Shown: positions 14,808 through 21,659, counted from the first letter of the stretch. The stretch is DNA of 23,018 nt from an uncultured Collinsella sp. (GCA_937958315.1 CALFGH010000209.1:1-23018), one strand, 5' to 3'. The notes: generated by a model not told the origin, from the sequence alone. Program-made: numbers and translations.

Positions 14808-16184
14808 ATGTGGGCATACGAGACGACGTTCTATCAGATCTATCCGCTGGGCTTTTGCGGGGCTCCGCGCGAAAACGCTGCACCCGTTGCCGAGGATGAG
14901 CTCGCCCAGGCTGCCAACGCCGCGCCCAACCCTGATGCTCCTATCATGAAAATCGCCCAATGGGCCGACTACCTGCAGGAACTCGGCGTTGGCGCCGTGC
15001 TCATCAATCCACCGCTCGAGTCCGATAGCCACGGCTATGATACGCGCAGCCTGCGCCATATCGACCGCCGCCTGGGTGGGGATGCCGATTTTGCCGCCGT
15101 ATGCGAGACGCTGCACGCCCATGGCATCCGCGTGGTGCTCGATGCCGTCTTCAACCACGTCGGTCGCGGCTTTTGGGCCTTCCGCGATGTGCAGGAGCGC
15201 AAGTGGGACTCGCCCTACAAGGACTGGTTCCACATTAGCTTTGATGGCGACTCCTGCTATGGTGACGGCTTTTGGTACGAGGGTTGGGAAGGCCATTTTG
15301 AGCTTGTGAAGCTCAACCTGCAAAATCCCGCCGTGGTCGATTACCTGCTCGAGTCCGTGCGCCGCTGGGCCGAAGTCTTTGGCGTCGACGGTCTGCGCCT
15401 GGACGTCGCCTATATGCTCGATCGCGATTTTATGCGCCGCCTGCATACTTTTACCCGTGAGCTCAAGTCCGACTTTGTGCTGATTGGTGAGACGCTCCAC
15501 GGCGACTACAACCAGATCGTCAACGACGAGATGCTCGACTCCTGCACCAACTACGAGTGTTACAAGGGCCTTTACTCCAGCTTTAACTCGGTCAATATGT
15601 TCGAGATCGCGCACTCGCTGCACCGTCAGTTTGGCGGCGACCCCTGGTGCATCTACCGCGGCAAACACCTGCTGTCGTTTGTCGACAACCACGATGTGCC
15701 GCGCCTGGCGAGCATCCTTACCGACAAGTCTTGCCTACGCCCCGCCTATGGCATGCTGTTTGGCATGCCAGGCATTCCGTGCGTCTATTACGGTAGCGAG
15801 TGGGGAATTGCTGGCGAAAAGGGCGGCCCCGATGGCGACTGGGCGCTGCGACCTGCGCTCGATGAGCCTGCGCCCAACGAGCTGACGGCCTTCATCAAGC
15901 AGCTCACGCACCTGCGCTCGGCCGACGACGCGGCGGCCCGTGCTCTCAACTACGGTGCCTATCGCAACGTGGTGATCCAGAACAAGCAGCTGCTGTTCGA
16001 GCGCGCCTGCGACGACGCGACGGTGCTTGTGGCGGTCAATGCCGTGAACGAGCCCTATACCTTTGGAGCCGGCGAACTCAACGGCTCCTTCGTCGACCTA
16101 CTTGCCGACGATGCTCCCACGGTCGAGCCGACGGGTACCCTTGAGCTTGCATCCTACGAGGTGCGCTATCTGCTGAGGGCCTAG
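14808..16184 (+). CDS. GH13 alpha-amylase-family glycosidase
   Basis: This 458-residue cytoplasmic enzyme (no signal peptide) acts on alpha-glucosidic bonds. The TIM-barrel motifs of glycoside hydrolase family 13 appear in order: region I DAVFNH (112-117), region II GLRLDVAY with the nucleophile Asp199, region III LIGETLHG with the acid/base Glu228, and region IV FVDNHDVPR with Asp296. A long barrel loop with DWFHISFDGDSCYGDGFWYEGW (139-160) resembles maltogenic/neopullulanase-type members, but there is no N-terminal starch-binding domain. The ATG at 14808 follows GGGAGG with five bases between; a GTG at 14784 would start inside a region lacking that signal. The next gene begins 3 bp after its stop. 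Malto-oligosaccharide breakdown is the likely job; exact specificity is unknown. Confidence 0.93.
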   Translation: MWAYETTFYQIYPLGFCGAPRENAAPVAEDELAQAANAAPNPDAPIMKIAQWADYLQELGVGAVLINPPLESDSHGYDTRSLRHIDRRLGGDADFAAVCETLHAHGIRVVLDAVFNHVGRGFWAFRDVQERKWDSPYKDWFHISFDGDSCYGDGFWYEGWEGHFELVKLNLQNPAVVDYLLESVRRWAEVFGVDGLRLDVAYMLDRDFMRRLHTFTRELKSDFVLIGETLHGDYNQIVNDEMLDSCTNYECYKGLYSSFNSVNMFEIAHSLHRQFGGDPWCIYRGKHLLSFVDNHDVPRLASILTDKSCLRPAYGMLFGMPGIPCVYYGSEWGIAGEKGGPDGDWALRPALDEPAPNELTAFIKQLTHLRSADDAAARALNYGAYRNVVIQNKQLLFERACDDATVLVAVNAVNEPYTFGAGELNGSFVDLLADDAPTVEPTGTLELASYEVRYLLRA

Positions 16185-16187
16185 CTC

Positions 16188-16751
16188 GTGGCCGCGCCGG
16201 ACGAGGGCTATCAACATATTGAGCATGGGTTTGAACCCGTGTTTGACGAGCACTCGCGCGTTTTGGTGCTCGGGTCGTTTCCCTCGGTGCTTTCGCGTGC
16301 CAATGCCTTTTATTACGGTAACCCTCAGAATCGCTTTTGGCGCGTGATGGCCGCATGCCTCGGTGTGCCCGTGCCGCCCAACGAGGGCGACCCTTTGGCA
16401 AGCGGTGAGCCTGCGACGCTCGACGCCTCGATTGTCGCCAAGCGCTCCATGCTGCTGAACGGCGGCGTGGCCCTGTGGGACGTGATCGAGAGCTGTGACA
16501 TTAAGGGCTCGAGTGACGCGAGCATTCGCAACGTTGTGCCGGCACATATCGAGCGCATTGCGGGCAATGCGCCTATTGAGCAGGTGGTATGCAACGGAGG
16601 TACAGCTGGCCGGCTCTACAAGCGCTATCTACAAGAACGCACCGGGCTGCCCGCCATCGTCCTGCCCTCGACGAGTCCCGCCAATGCCGCCTGGCGTCTG
16701 GAGCGTCTTGTTGAGCGTTGGCACGAAGCCGTTGACTGGGCCGCTCTCTAA
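16188..16751 (+). CDS. DNA-deoxyinosine glycosylase-like protein (uracil-DNA glycosylase superfamily)
   Basis: This 187-residue protein resembles the deoxyinosine-glycosylase group of the UDG superfamily (TIGR04274-like), which removes hypoxanthine or related damaged bases from DNA. Near the N-terminus RVLVLGSFPSVLSRANAFYYGNPQNRFWRVM (about 24-54) carries the GSFPS motif and the NPQNRFW segment, and near the C-terminus LPSTSPANA matches the second active-site motif in its S-T-S-P form. The GTG at 16188 follows GAGGG with eight bases between and lies 3 bp after the glycosidase stop, so the two are probably co-transcribed although their jobs are unrelated. It converges on the next gene with a single base between stop codons. 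The enzyme activity is assigned from motifs only. Confidence 0.88.
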   Translation: MAAPDEGYQHIEHGFEPVFDEHSRVLVLGSFPSVLSRANAFYYGNPQNRFWRVMAACLGVPVPPNEGDPLASGEPATLDASIVAKRSMLLNGGVALWDVIESCDIKGSSDASIRNVVPAHIERIAGNAPIEQVVCNGGTAGRLYKRYLQERTGLPAIVLPSTSPANAAWRLERLVERWHEAVDWAAL

Positions 16752-16752
16752 T

Positions 16753-17412
16753 TTAGATATCTGATTGGGCGCGGGCGCCGAGGCGTTTCAGAACGCCTCG
16801 CCAGATTGGCGCGGGCACGGCTGGCTCGGCGCAAACCATGCCGTCGACGTTGACGTTGACGGCATTGCCGCCGCCAAGTCGCTGCGCATGCTCGACGGAG
16901 CAGCCCATGCGCACAGCGCCCACAAGCTTATCCATCGCTTCGGAAAATGGCCGGCGCAAGAGGCCCATACGCGGGGAGTGGCGAAGCGCCGCAATACCGC
17001 TGCCGGCACAGACGACAACGCCGCCACACCACAATTGGTCATGGCGCTCACATGCCTTGTGCAGACGAACGGCGGTCCCGCGCGCCTGCTTAGCGCCCTC
17101 TTGTGCGGCTCGAATCGCGGCATAGACGCGCGTTCCCGTACCGCCAAAGCGTTCAAGCGCCTGCTCGATAGCTGTCAACGTCTCATCGTCAGCCATATCT
17201 TCAATGGCCAGCACGATGCCATCGACTGCACCGGCATCATCCGCCTCCAAATCGACCGGGCGGGGGAGCGCGGTGCCGGAAAGCCGGGCATAGGCCGCGA
17301 TGGCATCCTGCAGGTCCCAGAGCAAAAACTCAAGATCGGCGCTATTGGGAATGCTGATATACGCAATGGTCTGCAACGTTTTTGGTACATCGCCGCGCGC
17401 GATCGTCTCCAT
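16753..17412 (-). CDS. Protein of unknown function, possibly flavodoxin-like
   Basis: This 219-residue protein is not recognised. No signal peptide or membrane segment is evident. The N-terminal part alternates short hydrophobic strands and helices (TIAYISIPNSADLEFLLWDL, VDGIVLAIEDM, RVYAAIRA), and the segment LWCGGVVVCAGSGIAALRHS (about 129-148) recalls the glycine-rich strand-turn of flavodoxin-fold NAD(P)H-dependent oxidoreductases, but the usual N-terminal FMN-binding loop is absent. This resemblance is weak. The start follows AAAGGAGG with four bases between, a strong site that supports the gene being real. It is divergent from the aminotransferase gene (93-bp gap) and ends 1 bp from the convergent glycosylase gene. 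A 9-bp hairpin (16779-16787 with 16792-16800) sits inside its 3' end. Confidence 0.75.
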   Translation of the reverse strand: METIARGDVPKTLQTIAYISIPNSADLEFLLWDLQDAIAAYARLSGTALPRPVDLEADDAGAVDGIVLAIEDMADDETLTAIEQALERFGGTGTRVYAAIRAAQEGAKQARGTAVRLHKACERHDQLWCGGVVVCAGSGIAALRHSPRMGLLRRPFSEAMDKLVGAVRMGCSVEHAQRLGGGNAVNVNVDGMVCAEPAVPAPIWRGVLKRLGARAQSDI

Positions 17413-17505
17413 GCCGCCTCCTTTCCGGTTGGTTTCCGTTTAGGTTACACCGTCTGACGGCGCCCCGCCGCGCTATCCTAGTGCAACCCTTACGAAAGGA
17501 ATGCC

Positions 17506-18642
17506 ATGCGTCTGCTCATGAATACCTCGCTTGCCACGCTTAAGCCCTCCGGCATCCGTCGGATTAACGCGCTCGCTGCCCAGCACCCAGGGTGCATCGC
17601 GCTTGCGCTTGGCGAGCCCGATTTTCCCACGCCCGATGTGATTAGCGCCGAGGTGACCGCCGCGCTGGGCCGCGGCGACACGCACTATCCGCCCAACAAC
17701 GGTCGCCCCGCCCTGCGCGAGGCGCTGTCTGCCTACATGGGGAACGCGGGCCTGGCGTTTTCGGCCGACGAGGTCATCCTGACCGACGGCGCGACCGAGG
17801 CCCTGTCGGCAGCATTCATGGCTATGCTCAACCCCGGCGACGAGGTCATCATCCCCACGCCGGCCTTTGGCCTATACGAGAACATCGTCGTGGCCAACCA
17901 CGCCAAAGCGGTCTTTTTGGATACGGAGCCTGCGCAATTCCAGATTGACGAAGACGCACTTCGTGCCTGCGTAACGCCGGCGACCAAGGCTATCGTCATC
18001 TGCTCGCCCAACAATCCTACGGGATGCATCCTCGATGCGTCATCGCTCGACGCCGTGGCACACGTGGCGGAGCAGGCGGGCATCTACGTGGTCTGCGACG
18101 ACGTATATAACCGCCTGGTCTACGTGGACGGCTACGAGCGATTTGCCCAGCGCCACCCGGAGCTGCGCGAGCAGACGGTCGTTATCGAGAGCTTCTCCAA
18201 GCCCTGGGCCATGACCGGCTGGCGCTTGGGCTGGCTCGCAGCCGCAGCCCCCGTCATCGCCGAGATCGCAAAGGCCCACCAATACTTAGTATCGAGTGCC
18301 GTCTCCTTTGAGATGGACGCCGCAGCGCGAGCCCTGACCGTCGACCCAACCCCCATGCTCAAAGTCTACCGAGCCCGTCGCGAACGCGTGCTCGCAGCCT
18401 TAGACGCCATGGGCCTCGACGTAGTGGAACCGGCAGGAGCCTTCTACGCTTTCCCGAGCATCAAACAATTCGGCCTAACAAGCGAAGACTTCTGCATCAA
18501 AGCCATCAAAGAAGCAAACGTAGCCCTAGTCCCGGGCGACTGTTTCGGCACCGAAGGCCACATCCGCCTAAGCTACTGCGTAAGCGACGAAAACCTGGAC
18601 GAAGGCTTAACCCGCCTGTCCACCTTCATTTCAACCCTGTAG
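17506..18642 (+). CDS. PLP-dependent class I/II aminotransferase
   Basis: This 378-residue cytoplasmic enzyme transfers amino groups between amino acids and 2-oxo acids. The fold-type I motifs are clear: GEPDFPTPDVI near the N-terminus, the NNGRPALREALSAYM segment, CSPNNPTGCILD, and SFSKPWAMTGWRLGWL with the PLP-binding Lys232. It most resembles the aspartate/aromatic/alanine (AspC/PatA-like) subgroup, but the amino-donor cannot be told from sequence. The ATG at 17506 follows AAAGGA with five bases between; an ATG five bases upstream is out of frame. From about 18270 to the stop the codon use changes sharply to A-ending codons (seven GAA, no GAG) compared with 15 GAG and one GAA before, with no frame break. 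It is not part of the ribosomal-protein operon that follows. Confidence 0.9.
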   Translation: MRLLMNTSLATLKPSGIRRINALAAQHPGCIALALGEPDFPTPDVISAEVTAALGRGDTHYPPNNGRPALREALSAYMGNAGLAFSADEVILTDGATEALSAAFMAMLNPGDEVIIPTPAFGLYENIVVANHAKAVFLDTEPAQFQIDEDALRACVTPATKAIVICSPNNPTGCILDASSLDAVAHVAEQAGIYVVCDDVYNRLVYVDGYERFAQRHPELREQTVVIESFSKPWAMTGWRLGWLAAAAPVIAEIAKAHQYLVSSAVSFEMDAAARALTVDPTPMLKVYRARRERVLAALDAMGLDVVEPAGAFYAFPSIKQFGLTSEDFCIKAIKEANVALVPGDCFGTEGHIRLSYCVSDENLDEGLTRLSTFISTL

Positions 18643-18702
18643 CCCTCAGGGATGCAACACATCAGCCCACCGACCCAAGCATTATGAGTGGGGCGCGCCG
18701 GC

Positions 18703-18907
18703 CAACGGAAAACCGGGCTGCCCCATAGTTGACGTAAGCCGCGCCGCCGAAGGCCAGGCGCAAGGTTTTCGTAGATTCCGCACGAGCCGAAGGCCACTTA
18801 ATGTGGCCTTCGTGCGAGCCCAGGACTTGACCGAGCGAAAACCTTGCGCCTGGCCTTCGGCGGAGCGTGCCGGATGGTGGAATTGTGTGCAGCCCGGTTT
18901 TCCGTTG
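18703..18907. repeat. 205-bp nested palindromic element (MITE-like)
   Basis: Three sets of inverted arms are nested. The outer 19-bp arms, CAACGGAAAACCGGGCTGC (18703-18721) and its exact complement (18889-18907), are perfect. Inside, 27-bp perfect arms (18745-18771 and 18836-18862), beginning CGCCGAAGGCCAGGCGC, extend by one more pair. In the centre GAAGGCCAC (18789-18797) pairs with GTGGCCTTC (18803-18811) around a TTAAT loop, with flanking GCAC/GTGC. No clear target-site duplication is seen at the ends. The layout fits a non-autonomous mobile repeat or an extended structured RNA/DNA element; it contains no transposase. Confidence 0.85.
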
Positions 18908-18933
18908 ACCGACGCCGGGGTCCCCGCCATAAT
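18905..18933 (+). promoter_or_regulatory. Candidate promoter of rplJL
   Basis: TTGACC (18905-18910) and CATAAT (18928-18933) are 17 bp apart. The first three bases of the -35 box are the last three bases of the palindromic element's right outer arm. Predicted transcription would start near 18940 and include the L10 leader. Confidence 0.6.
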
Positions 18934-18957
18934 ACTTTCGGTTCACGCACGAATCCG

Positions 18958-19035
18958 CTGCCAGAGACAGCCGGCGCAAACGGGTCTTACCCGCGAGCTT
19001 AATGGGATATCCCGCCAGCCGAGGTGGTCGAGTAG
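18958..19035 (+). ncRNA. Ribosomal protein L10 leader
   Basis: The segment contains the features of the L10(L12)4-binding leader that lets L10 repress its own operon: AGAGACAGCCGGCG on the 5' side and CCGCCAGCCGAGGTGG on the 3' side, with small hairpins between (CGGGT-ctt-ACCCG at 18981-18993 and GGGATATCCC at 19004-19013). It lies directly upstream of rplJ, as known for this Rfam family (L10_leader). Confidence 0.75.
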
Positions 19036-19047
19036 ATATGTCTTCTC

Positions 19048-19084
19048 GCCCCCGTCGCTCATGCAGCGCGGGGGCTTTCTTTTT
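19048..19084 (+). terminator. Attenuator-like terminator in the rplJ leader
   Basis: GCCCCCG (19048-19054) pairs with CGGGGGC (19069-19075), and after a one-base bulge CGCT pairs with AGCG; the tail is TTTCTTTTT. A strong intrinsic terminator between the L10 leader and the rplJ start, 65 bp before the ATG, suggests that L10 binding decides between termination and read-through. Confidence 0.85.
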
Positions 19085-19149
19085 GGACATGCCCCCGTCA
19101 CGTCCTTGTGGCGGACCGTGCCCGGAAAGAATTCGAGGAGGTGTAATTC

Positions 19150-19671
19150 ATGCCCCAGCAGTACAAAATCGACAAGGTTGCAGAGATCGAGTCCCGTATC
19201 GCCGAGAACGCCGGTCTGTTCGTCGTCAACTACAACGGTCTGACGGTTAAGCAGGCTCAGGAGCTGCGTCATCAGCTTCGCGAGTGCGGCGCCGAGATGA
19301 AGGTCTACAAGAACAACCTGGTCAAGATCGCTCTCAAGAACCAGGAGCAGCCCGAGCTCGACGAGATCCTCGCCGGCCCCGTCGCTTATGTGTTCTACGA
19401 GACCGAGCCGGTCGAGGCCGCTAAGACCCTTAAGGACTTCTCCGCTAAGTCCAAGGGCGTCCTTGAGATCAAGGGCGGTATCTCCGACGGCAAGGCCGTT
19501 TCCGCTGATGATGTTAAGGCTATCGCCGAGCTGCCCACCAAGGATCAGCTTCTCGGCCAGATCGCCGGTCTCATCTCCGGTTTCGCTCGCGACATCGCTG
19601 TCTGCGTCAACGGCGTTTCTTCTGGTCTCGCTCGTTCGATCCAGCAGGTCTCCGAGCAGAAGGCAGCCTAG
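19150..19671 (+). CDS. rplJ: 50S ribosomal protein L10
   Basis: L10 anchors the L7/L12 dimers to 23S rRNA on the large subunit stalk. The 173-residue protein starts MPQQYKIDKVAEIESRIAENAGLFVVNYNGLTVKQAQELRHQLRE, as in other bacterial L10, with KVYKNNLVKIAL and a C-terminal helix that binds L12 (SGLARSIQQVSEQKAA). Length is in the usual 165-180 range. GAGGAGG lies eight bases before the ATG. Codon use is strongly biased to C-ending codons, as expected of a highly expressed gene. It is led by an L10-type leader and followed by rplL after 102 bp with three hairpins. rplK and rplA, which often precede rplJ, are not found upstream in this window. Confidence 0.98.
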   Translation: MPQQYKIDKVAEIESRIAENAGLFVVNYNGLTVKQAQELRHQLRECGAEMKVYKNNLVKIALKNQEQPELDEILAGPVAYVFYETEPVEAAKTLKDFSAKSKGVLEIKGGISDGKAVSADDVKAIAELPTKDQLLGQIAGLISGFARDIAVCVNGVSSGLARSIQQVSEQKAA

Positions 19672-19686
19672 TCGCTGTTTTCACCC

Positions 19687-19754
19687 GCGGCGGCAACGCC
19701 GCACCCCTGGCGCATTCGCGCCGTGTTTTAACTGATCTCCGTGCATTCGCACGG
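19687..19754 (+). repeat. Three small hairpins between rplJ and rplL
   Basis: Three hairpins follow each other: GCGGCG-gcaa-CGCCGC (19687-19702, a GNRA-type loop), GGCGC-attc-GCGCC (19709-19722) and CCGTGC-attc-GCACGG (19739-19754). The last two share the ATTC loop. None has a U tract. They may block RNases or help tune the four-fold excess of L12 over L10; this role is inferred. Confidence 0.7.
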
Positions 19755-19773
19755 AAACCGAAAGGACTTAGAA

Positions 19774-20151
19774 ATGGCTAAGCTTACCACCGATGAGATC
19801 ATCGATGCTCTTAAGGAAATGACCCTTCTCGAGGCTTCCGAGCTCGTCAAGGCTATCGAGGACACCTTCGGCGTTTCCGCCGCTGCTCCTGCCGCCGTTG
19901 TCGCCGCTCCCGCTGCTGGCGCTGCTGAGGCCGAGGAGAAGACCGAGTTTGACGTCGTGCTCGAGGGCTTCGGCGACAACAAGATCCAGGTCATCAAGGC
20001 CGTCCGTGAGCTCACCAACCTTGGCCTGAAGGAGGCCAAGGAGGTCGTCGAGGGCGCTCCCAAGGCTGTTCTCGAGGGTGCCAAGAAGGAGGACGCCGAG
20101 GCTGCCAAGGAGAAGCTCGAGGCTGCTGGCGCTGCTGTCACCCTCAAGTAA
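19774..20151 (+). CDS. rplL: 50S ribosomal protein L7/L12
   Basis: L7/L12 forms the flexible stalk that recruits translation factors. The 125-residue protein has the N-terminal dimerisation and L10-binding helices (MAKLTTDEIIDALKEMTLLEASELVKAIEDTFGVSA), an Ala-rich hinge (about 40-55), and the C-terminal domain EKTEFDVVLEGFGDNKIQVIKAVRELTNLGLKEAKEVVEGAPKAV with the conserved KVIK-like and GLKEAK elements. The ATG at 19774 follows AAAGGA with seven bases between; an upstream GTG at 19741 lies inside a hairpin and was not used. It ends in a strong terminator, so transcription should not run on to galU and rpoB at full strength. Confidence 0.98.
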   Translation: MAKLTTDEIIDALKEMTLLEASELVKAIEDTFGVSAAAPAAVVAAPAAGAAEAEEKTEFDVVLEGFGDNKIQVIKAVRELTNLGLKEAKEVVEGAPKAVLEGAKKEDAEAAKEKLEAAGAAVTLK

Positions 20152-20462
20152 TCAGGCTCTCTCGCCAGATTTCTTTGCAGACGGGGTTCGCATTGCGAGC
20201 CCCGTCTTTTTGTTTTGGCCCCTCATTCCCATTGCTCGGCACGCAGAACACCGTTGTCTTCGCCGTGCCAATCCCGTTACCGCTGGGGCGTAAAATTGCA
20301 CCATTCGAGCAATAATTTGCGTTGACCTGCTGAAGAATTGCGTTTGCCTTACGGCGACGTATGTCTCGGCGGTAAGATACTTCAGTATCGCAATTTGGTC
20401 TGCGGCCGCCGTGCCGCACGCACAGGGCGCATTCTGCGCCTGCGAAAGGATCCTTGAATAAC
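20152..20462. other. Intergenic region upstream of galU
   Basis: This 311-bp gap contains the rplL terminator, a weakly repeated phrase (AATTTGCGTTGACC near 20314 and AATTGCGTTTGCC near 20337), and a perfect interrupted palindrome GATACT-TC-AGTATC (20376-20389). TAAGAT (20373-20378) overlaps the palindrome and could be a -10 box, but no matching -35 was found. No coding region was found. Confidence 0.5.
20179..20216 (+). terminator. Rho-independent terminator of rplJL
   Basis: A 13-bp stem (20179-20191 with 20195-20207, one G-U pair) with a three-base loop is followed by TTTTGTTTT. It lies 28 bp past the rplL stop codon. Confidence 0.93.
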
Positions 20463-21371
20463 ATGAAGGCAATCATCCCCGCCGCCGGTCTTGGCACGCG
20501 TTTTCTGCCTGGCACTAAGTGCACGCCCAAAGAGATGCTGCCGGTGCTCGACAAGCCGGTCATCCAGTACGTCGTTGAGGAGGCGCTCGACCCCGATGAG
20601 GTCGACGATGCTATTATCGTCACCTCTCCCGGCAAGCCCGAGTTGCTGAGCTACTTCCAGCCCGATCGTTCGCTCGAGAACCTGCTGCGCGAGCGCGGCA
20701 AGGATGCTTATGCCGACGCCGTCGCCCATGCGGGCGGTATGCCGGTCGACTTCCGCTATCAGTACGAGCCCAAGGGCCTCGGTCACGCCATTCGCTCTGC
20801 CGCTGACGCTGTGGCAGGGGAGAACTTCCTGGTTCTTCTGGGCGATTACGTTGTGCCCAACCGTGACATCTGCGACAAGATGCTTGCCGTCTCCAAGGAG
20901 CACGGTGGCGCTTCTGTTATCGCCGTTGCCGCGTGCGCTCCCGAGGAAGTCAGCCGCTATGGCGTTATCGCCGGCGATCGCGTGGGCGCTCTCGAGGGTT
21001 TCGAGAATGCCGCCGACGACGAGCCCGGTGCCGTTTGGCGTATCGGCGGCCTGGTCGAGAAGCCCGCTCCCGAGGCGGCTCCGTCCAACCTGTACATCGT
21101 CGGTCGCTACCTGCTGAGCCCGTTGGTCATGGACCTGCTGGCCGATCAGCAGGCCGGTAAGGGCGGCGAGATCCAGCTGACCGACGCCATGGCCCGCTCG
21201 CTCGACCGCGAGGCCATGTATGCCGTCGTCATCGACCCGCTGTCGGGCTACGATACCGGTACCCCGTCTGGCTGGATGGCCACCAACGCCCTCATGGCTG
21301 CAAGCGATCCTCGCTTTGCCGGCGCCTTCTGGGATGCCATCGACGAGCGCGGCGGTTTGATGCGCAAATAA
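20463..21371 (+). CDS. galU: UTP-glucose-1-phosphate uridylyltransferase
   Basis: GalU makes UDP-glucose from UTP and glucose-1-phosphate in the cytoplasm, feeding cell-surface polysaccharide and galactose metabolism. The 302-residue protein begins MKAIIPAAGLGTRFLPGTKCTPKEMLPVLDKPVIQYVVEEA, the nucleotidyltransferase loop and PK motif of the family. It also shows QYEPKGLGHAIR, LLGDYV, the WRIGGLVEKPAPE segment and the GKGGEIQLTDAM sugar-binding region. Length is as usual (about 290-310). The ATG at 20463 was chosen as the conserved N-terminus; AAAGGA is 12 bases upstream and a TTG nine bases earlier is an alternative start. It sits between rplL and rpoB with terminators on both sides, so it is an insertion in a normally contiguous gene block rather than a part of it. 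Confidence 0.97.
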   Translation: MKAIIPAAGLGTRFLPGTKCTPKEMLPVLDKPVIQYVVEEALDPDEVDDAIIVTSPGKPELLSYFQPDRSLENLLRERGKDAYADAVAHAGGMPVDFRYQYEPKGLGHAIRSAADAVAGENFLVLLGDYVVPNRDICDKMLAVSKEHGGASVIAVAACAPEEVSRYGVIAGDRVGALEGFENAADDEPGAVWRIGGLVEKPAPEAAPSNLYIVGRYLLSPLVMDLLADQQAGKGGEIQLTDAMARSLDREAMYAVVIDPLSGYDTGTPSGWMATNALMAASDPRFAGAFWDAIDERGGLMRK

Positions 21372-21392
21372 GCCTTTCGGGCATCGATATTT

Positions 21393-21426
21393 ACGGGTGC
21401 GGACTTCGGTTCGCGCCCGTTTTTTA
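21393..21426 (+). terminator. Terminator of galU with UUCG tetraloop
   Basis: A 12-bp stem (21393-21404 with 21409-21420, including two G-U pairs) closes a C-UUCG-G tetraloop, an unusually stable loop, and is followed by TTTTTT. It lies 21 bp past the galU stop codon and separates galU from rpoB. Confidence 0.95.
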
Positions 21427-21456
21427 TAAGAGCTGCGATTGCCAGCCCTCTGTTCA

Positions 21457-21513
21457 CAGAAAATATATGAACAGGTGTTCGATACACATACATTTACCTG
21501 CGCATTTTCTGTC
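21457..21513. promoter_or_regulatory. LexA-box-like palindrome inside an inverted repeat upstream of rpoB
   Basis: GAACAGGTGTTC (21470-21481), continued by GA, resembles the Gram-positive/actinobacterial LexA box (CGAACnnnnGTTCG). It lies inside a 9-bp perfect inverted repeat ACAGAAAAT (21457-21465) and ATTTTCTGT (21505-21513). The site is about 180 bp before the rpoB start and over 100 bp from its predicted promoter, so its target is unclear and a chance match is possible. Confidence 0.35.
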
Positions 21514-21558
21514 GAAAAACTTTGCTACTCCAAAAACTCAATCGCGTCAAGGCTTTTC

Positions 21559-21586
21559 TTGCTCAACGGTCGGTACCTGATAAACT
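21559..21586 (+). promoter_or_regulatory. Candidate promoter of rpoB
   Basis: TTGCTC (21559-21564) and TAAACT (21581-21586) are 16 bp apart, and TG sits one base before the -10 box, an extended -10 element. Transcription would start near 21593, giving a leader of about 67 bases. Confidence 0.55.
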
Positions 21587-21659
21587 ATTAGGTTGCGATA
21601 ACTGGCGAAGCTATGCCTCGCCAATCCACCGAGCATTTCCGTGAAGGAGGAAAAACCTG

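Larger units (their letters stand above)
18643..19149. other. Intergenic region with palindromic element, rplJ promoter and L10 leader
   Basis: The 507-bp gap between the aminotransferase and rplJ contains a nested palindrome (18703-18907), the rplJ promoter (18905-18933), an L10-type leader (18958-19035) and an attenuator-like terminator (19048-19084). No ordinary coding region was found. Confidence 0.85.

Noticed and set aside
16779..16800. Nine-bp hairpin CGAGGCGTT/AACGCCTCG as terminator of the glycosylase operon
   Set aside because: It lies inside the convergent coding region and lacks a U run, so it was only mentioned and not called as a terminator.
18662..19090. A 142-codon minus-strand open frame across the palindrome and rplJ leader
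   Set aside because: It runs through the inverted repeats and the L10 leader, with no ribosome binding site or family resemblance.
19016..19090. Possible tRNA-like fragment around GGTGGTCGAGTAG
   Set aside because: No cloverleaf with an acceptor stem and anticodon arm can be built; the sequence belongs to the L10 leader and its attenuator.
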